DNA of 64,000 nt from Panorpa germanica. Its lineage: Eukaryota > Arthropoda > Insecta > Mecoptera > Panorpidae. Of the stretch, positions 48,475 through 60,100 are shown piece after piece. The notes under the pieces were generated by a model. The model had not been told where the DNA came from, searched no databases, and saw nothing but the letters and a program-made list of their open reading frames with translations. Positions within the stretch are counted from its first letter, which is position 1, and each line of letters opens with the position of its first letter. A program made the translations under genes and the position numbers. The DNA is taken from the NCBI GenBank assembly GCA_963678705.1, contig OY783204.1, positions 20,470,759 to 20,534,758 on the forward strand, in the 5' to 3' direction.

Positions 48475-48757
48475 CAGTGGCGTAGCTACCGTCGTATCTG
48501 CCGTATCAATGATACGGGGCCCCGGGCTACAGGGGCTCCAAACATGTGTAAGCAAAAATTCATACAATGTTATTCACAATCTCACTTAAACTCTTAAACC
48601 GCATTTAGCTTACTTCCAAAGGACTATTAATTGTAAGTAATAAGGTTAGGTAAGGTAAGGCGAGAGTTTTTGTACCTTTGTGAAAAATCTTTACCCATCT
48701 CTTGGGCCGTCTAACAAGTATTGATACGGGGGCCGTCCAAGTAACGCTACGTTACTG
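48475..48757. mobile_element. 283-bp hAT-type element with perfect 8-bp duplication
   Basis: The flanking octamers ACCCACAG at 48467-48474 and 48758-48765 are identical. The left end reads CAGTGGCGTAGCTACC and the complement of the right end CAGTAACGTAGCGTTAC, giving TIRs with the hAT-type CAG start. The interior has GGGGCCCCGGGC and GGGGGCCG words common in these repeats. There is no transposase. Confidence 0.85.
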
Positions 48758-49278
48758 ACCCACAGTACAGTTATGTATTAATAAACATTAAAAGAAATGT
48801 TCATCTCTTGATAAAGTGTACTTATGTAAAACAAATCGATACATCTTATTCAAAAAGCCTACGTCAAAAGTACCTCAAAGCTTTTTACGTCTAAATACAT
48901 CATATTTTTTTGACTAAGTGAAAATTCAAATATAATTTGAGGTTATACTTTTATAAAATAAGTGCTACATATTTTCGGTTATCTTTTTTCAAAATTGTAA
49001 TGTTATCGCGAATTTATCTAAGCACTACTACTAGTGGTATCTTTATGATAATCAATACGTGAGGAGTCCTTGAAATTTTGTGTTTAACATCAGCTTCTGT
49101 TTAATCTAAATTTGACAACATAGTTTTTTAATTAAGAAAACATTGTCAAAAAGTATTGTAAATATTTTAAAACGTGAATGAAACAATCATATTTTTTTTG
49201 GGTCTCCCTGCTGTAGTCATTTACCTAAAACTCTTGATCGCCGTTAAAAACATAAAATACCGTTTTGGCCATGTTTAC

Positions 49279-49778
49279 TATTGTATGTACTTCGTTGTCC
49301 GAACTCCGAAGACCGCGCCGCGACACACAGGCTGGCTGGCTGGTGAAGAATATTGCAGCAGTGTTGTGTTGTTGGTACTCTGGGTCTGGGTTTAGGTACA
49401 CTCTGAACGGGCATTCAGAACAGCAGAACACCGCGCTCCTTCCTTTGCGTCGAACCATTAGCCGAGCCCCGCTGATGTTGCTGATGTAGCCTCCCTCTTG
49501 GGCCTACAATCGAGCTATACATAATACTGTACTGTACGAAGCACGAAGCGAGACTCGCTGCCATATTCTTCAACCTTTCAGTTTGAATTCAGCTGTGTGA
49601 CCATAATAACTTTAACACAAAACGTAAAAGTTGAATTAAATACTAAAAATTAAAAGTACAAATATAGTGGAATATTATTGTGATATTTTGAAACTTAAAA
49701 CTATTATTAAAAAGAAACTGTAGCTGTGTGGATTATTTTTATAATATAAAATATACATAAATAATAAAATCATTCAAA
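49279..49778 (+). promoter_or_regulatory. GC-rich promoter and 5' leader of the proximal bun exon
   Basis: From about 49290 to 49560 the sequence becomes much richer in G and C, with several CpG (GACCGCGCCGCGACAC, GTCGAACC, CGAAGCGAGACTCGCTG), unlike the AT-rich flanks. TTTCAGTTTG at 49576-49585 matches the arthropod initiator TCAKT, with A at 49580. No TATA box lies 30 bases before it. From there an AT-rich leader of about 200 nt runs to the ATG at 49779. The overlapping ORFs of 73-77 codons on both strands reflect this GC-rich patch and are not genes. Confidence 0.55.
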
Positions 49779-49879
49779 ATGAAAGCTAAAGTATTAAACG
49801 TGCAATATCCCTCCGTTGTTACCAAACAAGATGTACTCAGAGAGGTTGTTATGAAATATATAGACTATTTCTATCCAAA
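49779..49879 (+). CDS. bun: TSC22/bunched, alternative first coding exon (proximal)
   Basis: ATG at 49779 opens 33 codons starting MKAKVLNVQYPSVVTKQDVL and ending YIDYFYP, plus two bases AA, then the strong donor GTGAGTAG at 49880. Unspliced reading would hit TGA one codon later. Joined to 60049 it gives ...YFYP-N-ASGTSAVAIDNKIEQAM, a short TSC22-domain isoform. Such proteins are leucine-zipper transcriptional regulators with a variable N-terminus; insect bunched acts in growth and patterning downstream of several signalling pathways. The ATG is preceded by CAAA, a good start context, and lies about 200 nt after an initiator in a GC-rich promoter. I recognise the gene from the downstream exon, not from this peptide. 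Confidence 0.85.
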
Positions 49880-52800
49880 GTGAGTAGTCGATAATCGAAT
49901 TACTTTATTTTACAACAAATAAACTATTGAGACATAAATACATGACCTACATAATGTTTTTAATGTGTGCGTTTAAAAGCGTGAGCCAAATTTAACACGT
50001 CAAATTTGTTTTTAAAGCTTTTTGGTCTATTTTTTAATGTTATTTTCAATGATGATATTTTAAATGTCAAAATATATTAAGTATGGCTTCATGGTTCGTA
50101 TGAAACCTTGTCTTGTCGACTCACGAACATTATACAGCCGATTCTATACAGATACAAAATATATAAAAACAACATGGCTGCCTTAAAAGTATCACACGTA
50201 TAATGAAGGTGTTTTTAAACTAGCTATTAATTGTGTCAAGTAGAAATCTTGCTAGAACGAATACATTTAATGCTTTACGAATATTTATAAGATTTGATAA
50301 ACATTTAGTTAGTAGCGCTGACATATATTTCCTTATATAGAGATTGTCACCTGACTATATGTTTATTATTATCCTATTTTTAAACAAAGAACATTAATTA
50401 TAACCTTAAAAAATATCTATGCTTACAAAATAGCATTTAAAATATTCAATAAGTTGTTTTCTAATTGTGTAATTTTAGACAGGTTGTTTTTAATGCCTTA
50501 AAGAAAAACTATACGCCTATCAGCCTTTGGAACTTGCACATGAGTGTGTAGTAATATTACAGGGTACTAGATTGCATGATACTTGTGGCATGACTAGATA
50601 TTATGATATCAATGCATGTACATTGTTCGTTTACATTCTTTTTACCCCTATCATTGGATTAATTAAACCAGCTGGTTAAGCAAGTCTTTTGTTATTTTGC
50701 CACGGGCTGTGGGGTACCTAGTTTTAAGATACGCTCTATGCGTATAGAAACACTGATTTTGTTCTTGGATCTGCATTAGACCCTGACTGCGTACAAACAC
50801 TACGAGTATGTAGTTTGATGAAATTTGAGGTGCGATGTTTTTAGCAGTTAGTTAATGACAGCAAAGTTCTGCCATCAATCATACGATCTACAAATGCGCA
50901 TTAGCATTTTTTTAAACGTCAGCTTAATGTATTTTATAATTAAAATTGCTGATTTAGGTCATAAAAAGGAATTGTTTACATTTTTATCTTGCCTTGTAAT
51001 AGAAAACTTTATTGAAGTAAATCCTTCATAGATCGGTTGTTAATTATATTAACTGAAAATGGGCATAACCTTAGTAATTACTAATAAATGTGTAGGCTAA
51101 GACTAACATTTAATACCAGCAAACATGGTGTGTGAAACAAGTGTCATATTCAGAGGTATTTGTCATTAGTTGAAGCTTATAACTTAAAATTTACACTAAT
51201 GCAATAATTTACGATGGATAGAAAAGAATGAGTTTGTTTCGCTACCTGTCAAATTATTTACGGACACTAATGGCCGCACCCCAGATTATTAGAGCCGTAA
51301 TTTAAGAATTTTGGGAAGCGTTCAAATCAGTATTACATAATTTCGTATTAATTAGTTCACAATTATTAATCTGAAACTAGCAACAACATATTTATGTGCT
51401 ATTCTTTAAGATAAGACTGTGAATACAACTAGACAATAAAACCAATGCATTTAATGGTTACCTTAATTAAAACTCTTTGGTATGAGAATACAATAGAGCA
51501 ATGCAATTGAATTTTAACCTAAAAATGAATAATTTGTTTTCCATACTGGCAACACTTGAAGTTGCCTTATCTCAATATGGAATTACTATAACTCGCATAG
51601 TACTATGTATACTACGAGTGTTTAACCTTCAAATTGTTGTTTGCATGCATACAAATTAAATTAAATAAGCTTACAAGACTAGATACATGAATACGTCATA
51701 CTAGAGAACCTGTTTTCTCCATCATGGGGCCAACAGCAGTCGATGTTCGACAAGTCTGTTGAGTTGTTACTCTGTAAACGTACAGGATAAATAAATAGTT
51801 AATCTGTGTCGACGCACTCAGCCATTTAAGCTATTCACTTAACTGATGAAGCGGAAATAAATACATTATAAAATGAAACCTTTGAAAATAAAAGAAAACC
51901 TGGAGAAAACTGGTTCATTTCTCTTACTTGTTTATTCATTTTGACGTAACTTTATTATTAAGTCATAGTTTTGAAATATGTTACTTGTTATAACCAGTAC
52001 CGTATTCAGGCGTTGGCCCCTTTTTATGCTCTCATCCACAATACACTTCTCATTGTGAAACTATTCCTTAGATATAAAATACACAATTGAAAGATGGAAT
52101 AAAATACTGTTTTGGTAAACAGTTTTTTTAGTATTTCTGGTTTTATAATTGGCAATACTTCTATAAATTAAAAGGGACGTTGAATTTTGAAATGTGTCTG
52201 TATTCAGTTTGTAGTGATTCAACAAAGCAGATAGATCTTGTTAAATAAACCTGTTATTTTTAATTTATTTTGTTTAAAGTTATTAATTTTTTCAATTGTT
52301 TTGTTTTATCATATGGTCGTAGAAGAAATTATCCTCAAGGTATAAATATTATATTAAAGTATGAATTTTATTGCATTGATTATTTGTGGATCCAAAAATG
52401 ATTTTGTAAGTTCTTAAATTCTATAAAAAAATTAATACATAATGTTATTTACTTTTTTTTAATTTTAGTTATTTTTTCTTTTAGTTATTTATTAAATATT
52501 TTATAATTTAATTGAATTTGATAACGAAACACACAAAACATTTTAATGGTTTGTTTAAACAGAATAAATATAACAATTATTACTTGTTTTAGTTAAAGTT
52601 TAGTTGATAATTCATGAATCGTATTTTTAAATAAATTACATTATTATAATGTTAGATTTAAATATATAAAAATGTAAATATTAGAAAATATTTACGTTGC
52701 GCATGGCTAGTCCTCCATTTTGAATTTATTGATGCTTCCAGTACAATGTTATATTAGTAAAGTAAATTGTAAAATGTTAAAAGTAAATACTTTGATTCGG

Positions 52801-54719
52801 TTGACAGAAAAATGGTAAATCAAAGTAAATCATTAATTTTTATTGAAGAATTTTCGTTTATTTTTAAATCAATCGCTTACTTTTTTTTACTCTTATGTCA
52901 AATGTACATTCTTTTTAGTTCAGTCAGCATCAATACGATTAAGTTCATTTGTTGATTTTTGTAAATTTCAATGAGTTAAATTCCAATTCTATTCTTTTTA
53001 ATTATTAAAAGATTTAGTGCTTCTTTTTTGATAGCTTCCGAATATAATTATGTTCTCCGATGCATTAATTTTCTAGTTTTTCTTTTTTGAACTTAACCGC
53101 ATTGGCTTCAGAATGAATAGTTATAAACTCGCCATACTAATTAAAGCAGATTTATTGTTTTAATTTATTTTGTTCTTTGGTTGGCACCTGTGTGAATAAA
53201 TTGTGATTAGCGGCTCACTAAAAGAATACTTGATACAATAAGACCACTTGCAAAAGATCTCAATTTTTCTGCGGCAATTGTGTGTTTAGAGTACCACACC
53301 TAGAATCACTTTATTTCATTATCGGGCAACACCGGATAATTCTCCAGTATATGATTTACGATACGAGCATCACTTACTCGTATCCTCCAAGGTTTCAAAC
53401 ACACTACAATTAAACAAACTGCGTACTAAGTCCAAGGCCCGGACACGTGTCCGCCTAATGGTACTTTATTTCCTATTTGTCCTAAATGGTAAACACAATA
53501 TGATTCTATTAGCTGGTGTTGCAACGAACAATCTTATCAATTGACTCCTAAACACATTTTAATGAGAATAATAACATTAATATTTAATTATAAACAATAT
53601 TATATGAGTAACAAACAATAATAGGCACAATTATAAAATAAATGGAATTTAAAAAATAAAATATTTAGTTCATTTCTATTTATTTGAATAAATATTTTAA
53701 ATTTTAGTTTGAAAATATTTATTATTTTTTTAATAAAACTTAATTCGCTTTTTGTGTTCTATTATTCATACGTTCATTTTAATTAAAATAGTAATTATGT
53801 GAATGTATTTTTTTATCTACAGACTAAATAATATTTAAAACATAATATTATGTACATAAACGAAAAATGGTATAAAATTTTCAAGGTAGTTCACATAAGA
53901 ACACAAAAATATAGCTTATACTTTGCTATAAAAGGTTAAAAAATTATTGTGTTATTAATTTGTATTATAATTATTTCATCACGTGACTTTAATTATCCCA
54001 GACTATCATTTCCTAATTAAAAAACTTTCAAAACGATATCACAAGAACTAAATTTCCTAATTTTAAATTATTTAAAATAATTTCCGAATTAATTTTTAAC
54101 TGTAATATCATTTAAATTAAATTATAAGTTTTGTTTAAATTTTAACAAAATTTACATAATTGTTATGTAATACAAAAAATTTCCAGACGACCTAAATAAA
54201 ATCCCTTTAATGAAATACATGCGCTGAACGATTACCTAACTAACTGTTTATAATAAATTAAATTTGTTTACTAAGCAGGAACAGTTTATATTAGAATTTT
54301 ATGTTGATGTTTAATCTACTTTCTATTTTTATAGAAAAACATGGCTAAATGAATGGCCACCGTACTTGCCGAGGCAGCAATCAAATTATGTCTCCATAAC
54401 TAATTCCCATGCTGCAGTTTTACAATAAATGAAAAAAATCGGAAATATTCCCATTAATTTATGTTTTATGCAAAAAACAAAATAGTCAGTTCTTAGTGAT
54501 ACACTCGTTTCTCCAAAAATTAATTAAGTCCATATTTTTAAATCAACTATAGCAGAAAAATCATCACATTTTTTATGGTTTATAATAATTCAGTTAAACA
54601 TAAAACATATCGTAAACGTAACATTACATTTTATTATGTATCGAAGTTTAACATAATCGTGTTTCATTGTCATTAAATAATTGTAAAAGTTATTAAAAGT
54701 CTGTAACATTATATAATTT

Positions 54720-54747
54720 TGACGTCAGAAACACTTTATTGACGTCA
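54720..54747. promoter_or_regulatory. Two CRE palindromes 20 bp apart
   Basis: TGACGTCA occurs at 54720-54727 and again at 54740-54747, each followed by GAAA. This octamer is the full CRE bound by CREB/ATF-family bZIP dimers. The exact 20-bp spacing puts both on the same face of the helix. An enhancer role is inferred. Confidence 0.35.
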
Positions 54748-56572
54748 GAAAACATATTTATATCTATAATTTGTTTTGTTATATAATTTTACATTATATG
54801 AACCAATAAAATATAAATAAAAGGTAAACATTTGAATAATAAATAAATCTTACATAGACGTAACTGCGTTCAGCGGATTAAAATATATTTAAAAATTATT
54901 ACTTCAATTTTAAATAATAATATTACCAGAAATATAATAAATGTACCACCAAAAATGGATGACAAAACTCGACCGACATATGGTTGGTTTCATTTTTAAC
55001 AAAAAGTAACTTTTTTAATAAAAGTTTGTTTCAAAGTTTTTCGTTTCTTGATTTAAAAGTTATAACAATATACTCCGTATGCCAGAAGAATAATTTATTC
55101 TATTCAATTTATTTAATTAAAGTTATGTGATAAAGAAAAAGTACAATTTGTTACAACAAAGTTTAAGCTGAATTGTTTTTGTAATAATTCAATAAAATAA
55201 AGTGAGATTCTTTTTTGCTTATGTATTTTGTGTTGACTATACTATTTGACATATAATACCAAATAACATAAAGAAAGAGATATTTAATATTTGTATATTC
55301 TGCAAAATACAGTTACGAATATTTTTTCTATACAAAATATAAAATTTTTCTAAGCATGAAGCACTTTCAGATTTTATGCAAACAAACATGTCTATGTTTT
55401 AATTTATGTCAATTGATATTAAAATTAATTTGGTACAGAATTTTCAATGTGATTGAAAGGGCCAATGCGCTGATATAATATTACAAATCAAACTAATATA
55501 TTAGCAAAATAATTTAATGTTTTTTACATTTATTTAATGACATTGTAACAGAGTTATTTTAATCTTAGATAAATTAGAAAACAACGTCAGCTAAATAATA
55601 TTACGTTAAATAATACATGAGCTTACGTTTTGTAATTAGAGGGTAGCCTATGCTTAGATTAATTTATATACAAATATTTAAATATTAGATTTTTACTATC
55701 TTCACCAAATGATAAAAATCATCGTAACTTCTATATATAAATAACCGCATACTGGTATCTATAACTTTCTCAAGTTCAATGTTAACACAAGATTTAATAA
55801 TTTGCGTTTAAATTACATATTATCTAAGGCTTATCAATTAATTTGCTAATATAAGTATTATTATAGGTTATAATAGGTCGTATATTTACTCATTAATTTT
55901 TTTTAATTACATTTATTTATCACTTGTTTATAGTTTATATAATAAATACATAGATATTATAATATTATTACAAAATTCATAGACAAGAATGTTATAACCA
56001 CCTGTTATAATATTATCCCGGCCTATTGTTATTTGAGTAATATTATTCATTTAATTCGATTGGTTATAGCGAATAACTTTACTATGATTCAATTCTATTT
56101 TGTAACAATTACGTTCTAAAAACAACAATATTTTATTCTTACTAACTATGCGTGTCATGCGGACCTGTGCACGCCTACTTTATGTATTAACTGTGTATTT
56201 TGTTACTTCTTATAGGAACTTTTAAATAATGTTCACAAAATTCAAACTACCAAACACAGAAGTTTACAAAAGAATACTATTCTGTCTCTTTCCAACATCA
56301 TACAATTAAATGAAGATATAGTTGTTGTCTCTTTTACATTTGAAAATATTTATTTTAATATAGATAAAATTATACACTCATTTCACAAACCACATAATAA
56401 GACATATCACAGAAAAAGAAACAAGATATATCTGTCTCTGTTACACTTGAATGATTTATTTGCAACTTCATTCAATACTGGTACAGTAGTGTGATCAGAT
56501 AAGTGATTTTGCTATTTGTAGTTCATATCACTGACATTTCCCTTGAATAAGTGAAATCAAATTGAATTGTTT

Positions 56573-56637
56573 TATGACAAAAGAATCATACGCATCTTCT
56601 ATATGATGTCAAAGTGACTCCAAAATGTTTTACTGGG
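56573..56637. repeat. Right end of a CCCAGTAAAC MITE
   Basis: CGCATCTTCTATATGATGTC, AAAGTGACTCC and AAATGTTTTACTGGG match the right end of 17196-17449. The TTAA duplication of the next element starts two bases later, so the two elements abut. Confidence 0.65.
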
Positions 56638-56642
56638 CTTAA

Positions 56643-57387
56643 GAAGGTACAGGAGGTTAACGTAAATGATGAAAACGTTGTGAAATTTGGAGGGTCGATA
56701 CAAATAGTTAAAATACATGCTGTCTCAAAATTTTAGAGACCTAGGATTCATAGTTTTCTTTTTATACATGATTAAAAATAGTCATTTTCCATACAAATGA
56801 TAATTTTTAGCTCAATTTCATCACATAATATAACTTTTAACTATAAAAAAATGGTGACACGGCTTTCAAAAACTAGGTGTATATAAAATAATCTTTTCTG
56901 TAACTATTGCAAAAAGAAAATAATCAAAAGGATACCTATTTACGAAAATATTCAAATAAAACCTTTAAGAAACAGTAAATGTAGGTTATTTGCAACGTTG
57001 CAAATCCCAATTTGAGCGGGAAATTCAAAATCGGAATAAATGTTATATAAAATATAACAATTTATTGGTCAAAGAACCAAATCACGCATGCGTCAACACA
57101 CGTAAATTTACAGCGTTGCCAAATTTATTATTCCCTTTTCAAAATATTTAATTTGAATTTAAATTGAATTAATATAAATTTGATATTAATTATAGGTAAT
57201 TTTTCATTTATTTAACTATTATATGCATAAAAAAATCTTTTTAACTAGCAAATAGCAGTTTAATAGCGAATTGAAAAATTCGTTTTCAAAGATACAGTCC
57301 CAATATTTGCTCGTCCTTCATGTACTTCGTATTTTGCATTTCGTATTACCGAGATATACATTTTTGCATTGACGGTACGTCCTGTCC
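56643..57387 (+). mobile_element. TTAA-flanked element, copy 1
   Basis: TTAA flanks it at 56639-56642 and 57388-57391. The left end reads GAAGGTACAGGAGG and the complement of the right end GGACAGGACGTACCGTCAAT. Over about 745 bp it is the inverted counterpart of 61098-61838, sharing GACACGGCTTTCAAAAACTA, CGCATGCGT, AAATTTACAGCGTTGCC and TGTACTTCGTATTTTGCATT. No ORF is intact. It lies in the intron 2.7 kb before the TSC-box exon. Confidence 0.85.
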
Positions 57388-58365
57388 TTAATATACATTA
57401 CATACATTTTAAATATACTTGTTCATACTACAGTTTATTAATAATTGTTTTTAAACCAAGTCCTGTATATGACTGGTACTCATCGTATCCATACAATACA
57501 CTTCGTACATATTTATAAATTTAAAGTGCATAACATTCATAGTCCGTAGTTATTTTTAATTATATATATTGAATAAATAACAAATAAACGCATAGTGATA
57601 AATATAGCATGAATTTTATGGCCGTGTATGACACATATATATTTACAAACATACACTTACACTACAATAGAAACATAAATATATGATAGTATATGTATAT
57701 GGGAATGTTTTCTCTCTTGTAAACACTAACCAGTAGCTGCCTGCTAGCTTTGTATTACCGTTGTTACACATATTATTATTTGTACAGACCATATTTGAAT
57801 TACTAGAGTTGTGAAGTAACAATCTATGTACGAGTAGATGATGAAGACAATGAACTCACATTTGTAATAATGAATCATTTTTATAAGTCTCTTCGCTTTG
57901 AAAGGTCTGTCGTTAATAATTTCATATTCATGCTTAGGGTTTATTATTATAGATTAGTTTATATATTAAAAAGGCTATTTTACTCAGGGCCGTACTAAAG
58001 TATATAGGAGCATCTTCGTTTTTATTTAAAAAAAAATATTCAATTAATTTTATACAGTTTTAACATAATGAAAATATGATGCTATCGCACTTATGTGGAA
58101 AATGGCCAAACATGATTTTAAATTCTAATTTGCGGGGTGAAAGTCGTCCCGCCCGTTTGGCCGTCATCTTGATTAAAAAGGGTCTATTCAACCTTTTTTG
58201 TTTATCTTAAAAAATATATATTTATTTGAGTACATCAACTTTCAATAGATATTAGCACTTAACAATATATACATTTTACAAACAGTTTGTATTACATAGC
58301 TTATAATTCTGCTATACTATAGTTTCATTTTACATTTCCTTTTACAATAACTATAACTTCTTCAC

Positions 58366-59004
58366 AATGGGCTTGTGTCCTATGTCTTAATTTCTATAAA
58401 ACTGTACTATATATTGATAAAGTGGGTTACTAGAACCTCAAATGTTCAATTATTTTTTAATAACTCCATATATGTTAGGAGATATTAACAATTAAAAAAG
58501 ACATTTTGTCTCTTTAATTATTAAAGGGATTCAACGTTGTACAAACTCCAAATGCATGTGACATCACAAACCTTGTGTAAGGTTACCAACCTTACAGATC
58601 ATAAATCTCTGCTCTATGTATTTATATATCAAAATATCAAATATTATTTACAGTTATTTCAAGGAACAATAAAATTTCAATATTATGTCTGCCTTAACAG
58701 GGTTAAATAAAGTAAAAACTTATTATTCTTTGACTTGACTGGATTGTTTGAGTACCAACAGCTACAAAACATTACCACAACACTGACCTACTCAACAAAT
58801 AACTGACGTTAAAATGCATTCCATGTCATACAAATATGGCCAACCATTTCTAGCGCTAAAACTACAATTCAAACTTTTAATTGCTATATCTCCGTCAATA
58901 TTTAGATATTTAATAAAATAGACACGCCAATACACATTTATTAACATCAATTTCAATCAACAATTGAAAAATCGACCACTAAAAAATGAGGACACAAGCC
59001 CATT
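58366..59004. mobile_element. 639-bp TIR element
   Basis: The left end AATGGGCTTGTGTCCTATG and the right end (complement AATGGGCTTGTGTCCTCAT) are inverted repeats. The right side is followed by AA, giving TTAA, but the left flank (CACAA) does not match, so a TTAA duplication is only partly preserved. The right half recurs at 39310-39588. Confidence 0.6.
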
Positions 59005-59015
59005 AATCTTCTAAT

Positions 59016-59144
59016 GGTCTTTTAATAAGAGTGCCAGATTTGGTATCATCTCATAAAAAACAACTTGATACAACTTATATCGATATACAGAATGCTTGTT
59101 TAATATGAGATGATACTAAAACCGGCAATCTTATTGAAACACCC
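59016..59144. mobile_element. 129-bp fold-back MITE
   Basis: The arms AATAAGAGTGCCAGATTTGG-TATCATCTCAT and ATGAGATGATACTAAA-ACCGGCAATCTTATT pair over about 31 bp. It belongs to the same family as 10656-10773 by its TTTGGTATC core and GGGTGT-like ends. It begins 11 bases after the 58366-59004 element. Confidence 0.75.
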
Positions 59145-59303
59145 TATAGAACTTCCACAAAAATGTTGCGAAGACCTTTTTTGTAGATAATAATTATTTT
59201 TTACAGTTAAAAGTTATAAATAGAAATGAATCTTAAATTAATTGGTGTAAATGAACTGCTAATAACTAATGTAATACAATCTGTTCATTACACATATATA
59301 GAC

Positions 59304-59502
59304 CGTCTAGTTCATTAGTGCGACATCTCCGAATAATCAAAATTTGTGGTAAGCATTTATATGCAAAATTGTTTCAGATCAAATAACCAAACCAAAATAT
59401 AAAGTCGAATACCGCTGTATATAAATGAATACAACTCAAATATTGCATTCGTTGTTATTTCTGAATGAAATATTTAGAGATGTCTCAGTAATGAATTGGA
59501 CG
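59304..59502. mobile_element. 199-bp copy of the CGTCCAGTTCATTAGTG family
   Basis: The left end CGTCTAGTTCATTAGTGCGA and the right end (complement CGTCCAATTCATTACTGAGA) are inverted, each followed by CATCTC. Unlike 13887-14292 it lacks the nested MITE. Confidence 0.75.
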
Positions 59503-60048
59503 ATTAATATGTACATTTAAGATTTATTTTTTGCTTATAACCTTTTCTTTGAAAAACATTTTTGGAGTAATAGAAGTTCATTTTTGTAAAATGACATTTA
59601 AATATGTATTTCTGCATTGTAAATATATATTCCATATTTGTTTTTATATGATTTGATTGCACATATTGATTTAATTATATAATTAATTGCAAAATGTATA
59701 TTGCATATACGCTTATATAATAAAACTCGATTCCTGGGGGTATAATTAAATTAAAACTCTGCCACAAACATCTTGACATAAACAAGTTGACAATAAATCA
59801 ACGCCACATTTGCTAAGACTCTATTATTATTGCAATATATTATTTATACATATTGTTATTTGCAAATTATGCATATTAAAACGATCGACCATGAACATTT
59901 GTATACTCACATTAATTGAAATTTAATGAAAACAATTATAAATTCATAATAAACAAAGTTAGATAATAAAATGACCAAACTATGCAATGTTATTTGAATT
60001 TTTTGTACAGTTATACGTTTTTTAACATTTCTTTTTTATTCTTTTCAG

Positions 60049-60100
60049 TGCTTCTGGTACGAGTGCCGTTGCTATTGACAACAAGATCGAACAAGCTATG
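60049..60100 (+). CDS. bun: TSC22/bunched, common TSC-box exon
   Basis: The exon is 52 nt long, from the acceptor TTCTTTTCAG to the donor GTGAGTTC at 60101. With the last two bases of any phase-2 upstream exon it encodes x-ASGTSAVAIDNKIEQAM and ends in phase 0. SGTSAVAIDNKIEQAM is the near-invariant start of the TSC box in the TSC22 domain family. The family sequence continues DLVKSHL and a leucine zipper, which must be encoded beyond 64000. The TSC box and zipper mediate dimerisation and partner binding. Three upstream coding segments in this window (ends at 29412, 37057 and 49879) are phase-compatible with it. It is the firmest gene assignment here. Confidence 0.93.

Larger units (their letters stand above)
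43131..49278. other. Putative bun intron with repeats
   Basis: Contents are the TTAA element at 43300-43878, hAT-type insertions at 45845-46016 and 48475-48757, a SINE-like fragment at 46097-46166, and a possible minus-strand exon at 46454-46680. The rest is AT-rich sequence with no supported gene. Confidence 0.45.
49880..60048 (+). other. bun intron between the proximal first exon and the TSC-box exon
   Basis: The intron starts GTGAGT and ends CTTTTCAG and is 10.2 kb long. No gene is seen inside. It contains a CRE pair at 54720-54747, a TTAA element at 56643-57387, a TIR element at 58366-59004, and MITEs at 59016-59144 and 59304-59502. Stretches of more than 2 kb (for example 50000-54700) are AT-rich sequence with no structure I can assign. 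Confidence 0.75.

Noticed and set aside
49174..49489. ORFs of 73-77 codons on both strands
   Set aside because: They coincide with the GC-rich promoter patch, where stop codons are rare, and overlap on opposite strands.
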